Of a stretch of DNA of 8,023 nucleotides, positions 1 to 6,427 are shown in pieces. Each line of letters opens with the position of its first letter. Positions within the stretch are counted from its first letter, which is position 1. Source of the DNA: Pseudomonadota bacterium. Lineage in GTDB: Bacteria > Pseudomonadota > Gammaproteobacteria > Legionellales > Legionellaceae. Location of the stretch: the NCBI GenBank assembly GCA_021807845.1, contig JAKBCM010000057.1:1-8023 (forward strand), read 5' to 3'. Position numbers and translations under genes: made by a program. The notes under the pieces are model-generated. The model saw only the letters and a program-made list of their open reading frames with translations, was not told where the DNA came from and made no database searches.

Positions 1-86
1 GTGCAGGAGATGTGATTGCTAAGACTCAAGAAGCCATTATTCTTGAAAATCTGATTGGCCAGCTGTTATTTAATGTTAAAAAATAG
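1..86 (+). CDS. mlaD: MlaD C-terminal end (partial): MCE-domain subunit of the Mla phospholipid transporter
   Basis: The reading frame enters at base 3 and ends at the TAG at 84-86, so only about 27 C-terminal residues are visible. They include EAIILENLIGQLLF, which resembles the conserved tail of gammaproteobacterial MlaD (E. coli has a similar VLEDLIGQFLY stretch). MlaD is the inner-membrane-anchored, periplasmic MCE protein whose hexameric ring sits on the MlaFEB ABC transporter and exchanges phospholipid with MlaC. The identification rests on this short motif and on mlaC starting 8 bases downstream, which is the usual order mlaF-mlaE-mlaD-mlaC-mlaB. The protein ends soon after the LIGQ motif, without the long extra tail found in E. 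coli MlaD. Confidence 0.85.
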   Translation, partial: AGDVIAKTQEAIILENLIGQLLFNVKK

Positions 87-94
87 GGGACATC

Positions 95-703
95 ATGAAA
101 ATAATAAAAATAGGGTTCTTATTGATAACCATGGTTTTGACAAAAGTGGTATCAGCAGCACAAACATCGCCAGTCCCCATGCTAGAAAGTACGGCCTCAC
201 AAATCATTGCTGTCTTGAAGGAAAACAAATCTAATTTGAAACAAAATCACCATATTATTTATCAAGCGGTTGAACATTATTTTCTTCCTCATGTTGATGT
301 GACAGGTATGTCTCGGTCGGTACTTGGACGCCAGGCTTGGAGTCGTGCAACAGCTGCAGAAAAACAAGAATTTACAGAAGCATTTACAAAACTGGTGATT
401 CGTACTTATGCGAGTCCTCTAGCTGAATATACCGATGAGACTGTCAAATTTTTACCACAGCGTGGTTCTTCGGATGGTCAATTTACGCGAGTCAATAGCA
501 TTATTATTCGATCAACGGGTCAAAATATTCCATTGAGTTATAGCTTGGTTGCTAAAAATAATACTTGGAAGATTTATGATTTGAGTGTTGAAGGGGTGAG
601 TTTGTTACAAAGCTTTCATTCCCAATTTGGCCAAATATTGCAAAATTCATCTATGAAAGAGTTGATTGCCCAAATGCGAAAAAATAGTGAGAAGGCGGTC
701 TAA
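95..703 (+). CDS. mlaC: MlaC, periplasmic phospholipid-binding carrier of the Mla pathway
   Basis: Predicted 202-residue exported protein, close to the usual family length (E. coli about 211). Residues 1-21 look like a Sec signal peptide: a KIIK start, a hydrophobic core around 6-15, and a VSA-AQ cleavage site near residue 21. There is no lipobox. The mature part has the MlaC/Ttg2D signature: MSRSVLGRQAW at about 72-82, then a KQEFTEAF helix and IRTYASPLAEYTDE at about 102-115. MlaC shuttles phospholipids between the outer-membrane MlaA-porin complex and the inner-membrane MlaFEDB transporter, which keeps the outer leaflet free of phospholipid. The ATG at 95 follows AGGGGA at 85-90 with a 4-base spacing. 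The gene lies 8 bases after mlaD and 2 bases before mlaB, so co-transcription is very likely. Nothing in it looks damaged. Confidence 0.95.
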   Translation: MKIIKIGFLLITMVLTKVVSAAQTSPVPMLESTASQIIAVLKENKSNLKQNHHIIYQAVEHYFLPHVDVTGMSRSVLGRQAWSRATAAEKQEFTEAFTKLVIRTYASPLAEYTDETVKFLPQRGSSDGQFTRVNSIIIRSTGQNIPLSYSLVAKNNTWKIYDLSVEGVSLLQSFHSQFGQILQNSSMKELIAQMRKNSEKAV

Positions 704-705
704 TC

Positions 706-981
706 GTGAGCGAATCCATTTTTAAGCCATCCAGAGAGTTAACGTTTGACACCGTACAATCGGATAGTCAGCGACTCTTAAAGCTATTAAAACATCGGGA
801 TACATCAGAGATTCATCTCGATTTATCTGATGTGGTTCTTTGTGATAGCGCTGGCTTGGCTTTACTCATTGATGCAAAAAAATTATGTAAGCAACATAAA
901 AAAGAGTTGACCATAAAAGGCATGACGCCCGACATTTCAGCTTTGGCAGAATTTTGTGGCGTGAAAGGAATGTTGGTTTAA
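706..981 (+). CDS. mlaB: MlaB, STAS-domain subunit of the MlaFEDB phospholipid ABC transporter
   Basis: 91-residue protein made of a single STAS domain. In E. coli, MlaB is cytoplasmic, binds the ATPase MlaF and is needed for assembly and activity of MlaFEDB. Residues 36-54 run from a beta strand (IHLDLSDVVLCDSAGL) into the following helix, with Ser48 in the DSAGLALL motif at the conserved Ser/Thr position of STAS proteins. The start is GTG at 706, only 2 bases after the mlaC stop. A GAAGG at 691-695 gives a 10-base spacing, so initiation may also depend on coupling to mlaC. The length is close to E. coli MlaB (97). The stop TAA at 979-981 is followed directly by an ATG at 982, discussed under the spacer entry. 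Confidence 0.9.
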   Translation: MSESIFKPSRELTFDTVQSDSQRLLKLLKHRDTSEIHLDLSDVVLCDSAGLALLIDAKKLCKQHKKELTIKGMTPDISALAEFCGVKGMLV

Positions 982-1080
982 ATGCGAAGCGGCGCGTTCA
1001 CCGAGCCGAGACCGTTAGGGAGCGGGTATCTGGGGTACGAATTGGCATTTCGGTTTAGTAGGGTTGTGGTCTAGAACAAA
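982..1080 (+). other. GC-rich spacer between mlaB and ibaG, holding a 30-codon open frame of unknown status
   Basis: Bases 982-1080 are about 55% G+C by hand count, clearly richer than the flanking AT-rich genes. Elsewhere in this operon genes abut or overlap. An ATG at 982 follows the mlaB stop directly and opens a 30-residue frame ending at the TAG at 1072-1074 (it begins MRSGAFTEPRPLGSG). An AAAGGA lies at 964-969, 12 bases upstream, which is rather far. Only weak pairings are visible: ACCGA at about 1000-1004 could pair with TCGGT at about 1050-1054, and CCGAG is repeated in tandem. I see no convincing terminator or promoter; a TTGGCA at 1042-1047 has no good -10 partner. It could be a small dispersed repeat, a structured RNA element or a small gene. 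Confidence 0.4.
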
Positions 1081-1095
1081 AGAGAAGTGAGAGAT

Positions 1096-2593
<1,498 letters not shown>

Positions 2594-2598
2594 CTTTG

Positions 2599-3354
2599 GT
2601 GAGACGTAAAGAACTCGAGCACTATTTGCATACCTATTTGATGTGTGATCAATTCAATGATTATGCTCCCAATGGGTTGCAAATAGAGGGCCGTGAGGAC
2701 ATTCGACGCATTTGTACCGCGGTCACTGCATCAGATGAGGTGATTAAAATCGCCATTTCACAACAAGCCGATGTGCTCTTGGTTCATCATGGTTATTTTT
2801 GGCGTGGAGAAGAGGCTGTCATTTGTGGGATGAAGCGTCGTCGTATTGGCCAGTTGATGGCGCATGATATCAATCTATTTGCCTATCACTTACCTCTTGA
2901 TTGTCATCCCAAAATTGGAAATAACGCTTGTTTGGGGAAGCTTTTAGGGGTTGATGCTATTGAGAGGCATACCATTGACAAAACGCCTAATTTATTATGG
3001 ACGGGTACTTTTCTCAAACCCTACAAAGCGCTTGATTTATCTTCTTTTCTTTTTGAAACATTCAATCGGTTACCCGTACAAGTTCTGGGCTCTGACAAGC
3101 CTATCCGTCACATTGCTTGGTGCAGTGGTGCGGCCCAACAGTATATTGAAAATGCCAAGCAATTGGGTGTAGATGCTTATTTGAGTGGTGAAATTTCAGA
3201 GCGTACTTATTATCAAGCAAAAGAATTAGATCTTCATTATTTTTCTTGTGGTCATCATGCTACGGAGCGTTATGGTATCCAGACATTAGGAGAACATCTG
3301 AGAGCTCAATTTGGCATAGACCATGAGTTTATAGATAGTTTTAATCCAGTCTAA
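2599..3354 (+). CDS. ybgI: NIF3/YbgI-family dinuclear metal protein
   Basis: 251-residue protein of the NIF3/DUF34 family, close in length to E. coli YbgI (247). Members form toroidal hexamers with a two-metal site; the biochemical role is unsettled, and a link to GTP cyclohydrolase-like chemistry or metal handling has been suggested for the family. Seen here: SDYAPNGLQ-like DYAPNGLQIEG near the N-terminus, HHGYFW with His63-His64, HLPLDCH with Asp101, SGEISERT, and GHHATERYG with paired His at about 219-220 and Glu223. With a GTP-independent check, the GTG start at 2599 puts His63, His64 and Asp101 at the same numbers as in YbgI. An upstream GTG at 2584 would overlap murA by 10 bases and add five residues. 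Neither GTG has a strong ribosome site, so coupling to murA is likely. Confidence 0.88.
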   Translation: MRRKELEHYLHTYLMCDQFNDYAPNGLQIEGREDIRRICTAVTASDEVIKIAISQQADVLLVHHGYFWRGEEAVICGMKRRRIGQLMAHDINLFAYHLPLDCHPKIGNNACLGKLLGVDAIERHTIDKTPNLLWTGTFLKPYKALDLSSFLFETFNRLPVQVLGSDKPIRHIAWCSGAAQQYIENAKQLGVDAYLSGEISERTYYQAKELDLHYFSCGHHATERYGIQTLGEHLRAQFGIDHEFIDSFNPV

Positions 3355-3383
3355 GGAAAGGTTCAATGAATTCCTAAGGGGGT
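3353..3383 (+). promoter_or_regulatory. Double ribosome-binding region and three-codon minicistron ahead of the HAD-ankyrin gene
   Basis: AAGGAAAGG at 3353-3361 is followed after TTCA by an ATG at 3366, a textbook initiation site. That ATG reads only Met-Asn-Ser before the TAA at 3375-3377. The same TAA begins TAAGGGGGT (3375-3383), which differs at one base from the ideal anti-16S complement TAAGGAGGT. The next in-frame codon of the HAD gene at the right distance is ATA (3388). Reading through TCC-TAA with a one-base skip (TCC, T, AAG) joins Met-Asn-Ser directly to the HAD frame. The sequence shows all these elements; which one operates is not decided. Confidence 0.5.
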
Positions 3384-3387
3384 CAAA

Positions 3388-5268
3388 ATAGTTATCATAT
3401 TCTTAGATATTGATGGGGTACTCTTATCTGAGCAAGTATCGAGCTTAGTATATCATGAATGCTTCACACAAGGAGGTAAAACCATTGCTAGAGAGCGCGT
3501 CAACCGATTTGATGCGAAGGCTTTGACGTATCTACATCGATTGATTGCGATGATAGAGTATAGTGGTCTTGAGGTTGGTATCGTTCTATCTAGTGATTGG
3601 CGACATGGTCATTCTGTGGATCAAATCATTGATCTATTTTTTCAGCATGCCTTTTCTCATAAAATTATTGATAAGACTTCAGATAAGGAGAAGAGAAATG
3701 ATATCGATGTTTATCGGGGTAGGAGAATCAGGCAGTGGTTAGATACCCATAGAAAATTCGACGTTGAACACTTTATTATTTTAGATGATCACCGTTATGA
3801 TATCCCTTTCGTTCATCCAGCCCATTTTATCCATTGTCAAGAAGGTACTTTTTCCTACAAAAACCTATTAGAAGCCATTGATAATCTGAATTCTGCTTTA
3901 CAGATCCGTTTGTTTGAACCTGGAGCCCATACGCCAGGACATCAATTGCTTGATAAAATGCGTCTTGCTGTTCAAACAGGTGACTTAGCGACCATCCAAG
4001 AATTGAAAGATAAAGAGCCTACGCTTTTACATGAAAAAGATGCTTGTGGTCATCATTCCTTATTATGGGCTGCTAGAAATGGACAAGTGGATGTGGTTCG
4101 ATTTTTGATAAGAGAAGGCGTTGATCTTCATGTTGCATCAGTGGTGAAATATCATCGTCATTGTTCTTCCTTACATTGGGCTATTAAAGCAAGAAGTTGT
4201 GATGTGGCGATGATACTGATTGATGAGGGGGGGGCGTTTGATGCGGCTTCTGGGGATATGAATATGCAACCCATTCATTTAGCCGCTCGAGAAGGACTTG
4301 TCCCTATTCTCAAAAAGTTACTTGAAAAAGGACGGCATCTTTTGGAAGCGAAAGATCTCTATGGTCGAACCCCTTTGGTCTGGGCAGCTATGAGAGGTCA
4401 AGAAGAGGCACTCAATTATCTCATTGCAGAAGGTGCTGATGTGCATGTCAAAATGCATTCATCCATCACACCAATTCTCAATGGATGGAGTGCATTATTT
4501 TGCGCTATCAAAGAAAAACAAAAAAATACCGCTAACATTCTCATCACCCATAACGTACCTATCCAAGAGGTCTGGGAAAAAGCCAGCGAAATCGGAGATA
4601 GTAAGACTGCAGAACATATCTTTATTTGCTTGGGCGATGCTCAATTTTTTTCAAGACTACCGGTTTTACAAGGAGAGAGAGACAGTCAATTTTTTGCTGA
4701 TGTTTGTCTTACACTGATAAAGAGTGGTGATTTAAATGACAAAATGTATCAGGAAAGACTGATGGACTCTATGATTACAGCCAATAAGACAGGCATGCAT
4801 GCCTTACTTCATGTGGGAACAATCAATAGGTTCCAGTTGGCTAGCTATAAATATCAATTTACAGTTCTAGCCATCACTCAATTGATAAGAGAAGCAACGG
4901 ACCCACTTCGTGTTGTGCAAATGATCCAGAGTCTATTTCAGGTAGAGCAAGAAGAACCATTTATAAGCAAACGAGGTCAGTATCAGATTTCTCTATCGGG
5001 TTGGAGCTGGCAGGGTAAAGAAGTTTCAGAAACCTGGATTACACTCGTTAGGAAAGCAAAAATAAAAATATTAGAGCTTACTCGTCAATCAACGGCCGAA
5101 TTGAATAGTGACATCCAGCAATTTTTAAATCGTCCTACCTCACGCTTTGAACGATTTTTTAAAGAAACCAATGAGCATAAACAATATATGCGGGCTTTGA
5201 GTCAGAAAGATGGTTCACCAGAAGTTTTAGGTAACACCCCAACATCACACCGAATGAGTGAGGTATGA
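3388..5268 (+). CDS. HAD-family phosphatase domain fused to ankyrin repeats; candidate secreted effector
   Basis: The open frame gives 626 residues if counted from the ATA at 3388; its true start is uncertain (the frame is open from 3370). A TTG start at 3523 is rejected because it removes HAD motif I. HAD features: FLDIDGVL with Asp7 and Asp9 (nucleophile and acid/base), LSSDWR near 67-72 (motif II Ser), RGRRIRQWL near 110-118, and IILDD with Asp133-Asp134 (motif IV). This layout resembles the HAD domain of the 'Swiss Army Knife' RNA-repair proteins. Ankyrin-like units follow at about 189-216, 217-252, 256-288, 289-323, 324-357 and 366-395 (for example HLAAREG, TPLVWAAMRGQ). Residues after about 400 match nothing I recognise; there is no signal peptide or clear membrane segment. 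Inference: a host-directed or RNA/nucleotide-processing protein. A weak promoter (TTGGCA 3311-3316, GATAGT 3334-3339) may supplement read-through from the operon. Confidence 0.85.
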   Translation: MVIIFLDIDGVLLSEQVSSLVYHECFTQGGKTIARERVNRFDAKALTYLHRLIAMIEYSGLEVGIVLSSDWRHGHSVDQIIDLFFQHAFSHKIIDKTSDKEKRNDIDVYRGRRIRQWLDTHRKFDVEHFIILDDHRYDIPFVHPAHFIHCQEGTFSYKNLLEAIDNLNSALQIRLFEPGAHTPGHQLLDKMRLAVQTGDLATIQELKDKEPTLLHEKDACGHHSLLWAARNGQVDVVRFLIREGVDLHVASVVKYHRHCSSLHWAIKARSCDVAMILIDEGGAFDAASGDMNMQPIHLAAREGLVPILKKLLEKGRHLLEAKDLYGRTPLVWAAMRGQEEALNYLIAEGADVHVKMHSSITPILNGWSALFCAIKEKQKNTANILITHNVPIQEVWEKASEIGDSKTAEHIFICLGDAQFFSRLPVLQGERDSQFFADVCLTLIKSGDLNDKMYQERLMDSMITANKTGMHALLHVGTINRFQLASYKYQFTVLAITQLIREATDPLRVVQMIQSLFQVEQEEPFISKRGQYQISLSGWSWQGKEVSETWITLVRKAKIKILELTRQSTAELNSDIQQFLNRPTSRFERFFKETNEHKQYMRALSQKDGSPEVLGNTPTSHRMSEV

Positions 5269-5280
5269 TGTGGGGGTGTT
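5233..5280 (+). terminator. Strong hairpin at the end of the HAD-ankyrin gene, probable intrinsic terminator
   Basis: The arm AACACCCCAACATCACACC (5233-5251) pairs with GGTATGATGTGGGGGTGTT (5262-5280). This gives a 19-position stem with two mismatches and a 10-base loop. A short T run (ATAGTTTTAG) follows on the + strand, so the U tract is imperfect. The stop codon TGA (5266-5268) lies inside the 3' arm, and the last 11 codons are part of the structure. It is the only strong hairpin between the convergent + and - strand genes and may also help stop transcripts from mrp, although no T run follows it in that direction. Confidence 0.65.
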
Positions 5281-5338
5281 ATAGTTTTAGATGTCAACCA
5301 TAACAAAGCTTCTAAAGTCACATGATTCTTCTTCTCTG
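5281..5338. other. Short gap between convergent genes
   Basis: These 58 bases lie between the terminator hairpin of the HAD-ankyrin gene and the mrp stop codon. Apart from the small palindrome AAGCTT, I see no site, repeat or open frame in them. Confidence 0.6.
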
Positions 5339-6427
5339 TCATTCAACGACAATGTTTGGAAATTTATCCGCATAATTCAAAGGTTTTTTACTCAGTTCTA
5401 TGGCTGTTTGAAGGGCTGCTTTGATGAATGTCATGGTTAATTCATCTTTGTCTTGGGTGGCCGTTGGGATCCCTTCATCGCAGTGGTTTACAATCCTAGT
5501 GTCTAAGGGAAATTCTCCGAGCAATGTGCATTGATAGCGTTCACATAAACGGCGAGCACCGCCAGTGCTAAAAATGGGTTCTTGATGATGACACTGACTA
5601 CAAATATGAGTGGACATGTTTTCAATGATACCCAAAATATCAATACTGGTTTGGGAAAACATTTTATAGGCTTTTTCTGCATCTAAGGTCGCGACTTGTT
5701 GAGGCGTTGTCACAATAATGGCCGCGGTGATGGGAATTTTTTGTACCAGACTTAATTGAATATCTCCCGTCCCAGGGGGCAAATCAATCAATAAGTAGTC
5801 GAGTTCATCCCACTGTGTGATGTCTATCATTTGCAATAGCGACTTAGCAAGCATAGGACCACGCCAGAGTAAGGCGGGCTCGCCTTCCGTCAAATAGCCA
5901 ATGGACATCGCCGAAATGCCATGAGCCATCGCTGGAAGATAGCGATCTCCTTGAACTTCTACAGGATGTGCACGACCCAGCATGAGAGGAATACTAGGCC
6001 CATAAATATCAGCGTCTAAGATGCCGACACGTGCCCCAAGACGTGCCAAAGCTGTGGCTAAGTTCACAGTGACCGTTGATTTACCAACGCCTCCTTTTCC
6101 AGAAGCAATCGCAATCGTATTTTTAATACCCCGTAACCCTTTGCCCATGAGTTGGGTCTGATGCGCTTTGATAAAGTGATCAAGGGTTATCTGAATATGA
6201 TGAGTAGGCAACGCTTCAATGAGCGCTTTGTTAAGCTCGGGAATGAGCGTTTCTTGCAAGAGCATTGTTGGAAATCCCGCAGATAAATGGATGAAGACAT
6301 GATCCTTCTCGAGAGAGATGACAGACTTTATCCCTAACTCCTGCGCTGTTTTTCCTAATAACAAATCAGGTGTTTGAGCTAATATTGCTTGTATTGTTTT
6401 TTCGATGTTCATCAGATGATCACTCAT
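5339..6427 (-). CDS. apbC: Mrp/ApbC, P-loop ATPase iron-sulfur cluster carrier
   Basis: 362-residue cytoplasmic protein (E. coli Mrp 369) that binds an Fe-S cluster at a dimer interface and delivers it to apo-proteins in an ATP-dependent way. It has an N-terminal MIP18/DUF59-like domain (about 7-90). The Mrp NTPase domain follows: deviant Walker A GKGGVGKST at 110-118, switch I DADIYGPS at 138-145, and Walker B with DLPPGTGD at 215-222. The cluster-ligand CxxC is Cys276 and Cys279 in ENMSTHICSQC. All key residues are present. The ATG at 6427 lies inside the end of the upstream nuclease gene (ATGAGTGA, 8-base overlap), which suggests translational coupling. A second Met six codons in (MNIEKT, base 6412) resembles the usual family start and is an equally possible site, since neither has a clear Shine-Dalgarno sequence. 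Confidence 0.95.
   Translation of the reverse strand: MSDHLMNIEKTIQAILAQTPDLLLGKTAQELGIKSVISLEKDHVFIHLSAGFPTMLLQETLIPELNKALIEALPTHHIQITLDHFIKAHQTQLMGKGLRGIKNTIAIASGKGGVGKSTVTVNLATALARLGARVGILDADIYGPSIPLMLGRAHPVEVQGDRYLPAMAHGISAMSIGYLTEGEPALLWRGPMLAKSLLQMIDITQWDELDYLLIDLPPGTGDIQLSLVQKIPITAAIIVTTPQQVATLDAEKAYKMFSQTSIDILGIIENMSTHICSQCHHQEPIFSTGGARRLCERYQCTLLGEFPLDTRIVNHCDEGIPTATQDKDELTMTFIKAALQTAIELSKKPLNYADKFPNIVVE

Noticed and set aside
1042..1075. Promoter for ibaG-murA using TTGGCA at 1042-1047
   Set aside because: No acceptable -10 hexamer lies 16-18 bases downstream; TCTAGA at 1070-1075 is too far away and matches poorly.
3470..3484. Perfect AAGGAGGT inside the HAD gene with an in-frame ATT at 3484, as an internal start
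   Set aside because: It lies within the conserved-looking coding region (Gln-Gly-Gly codons), after motif I, and ATT is a very rare start; chance is the simpler explanation.
4424..4717. 97-codon + strand frame inside the ankyrin gene
   Set aside because: It lies wholly within the well-supported ankyrin coding frame and has no family features.
3523..5268. TTG at 3523 as the start of the HAD-ankyrin protein
   Set aside because: It lacks a ribosome site and would delete HAD motif I, which is encoded in the same open frame just upstream.
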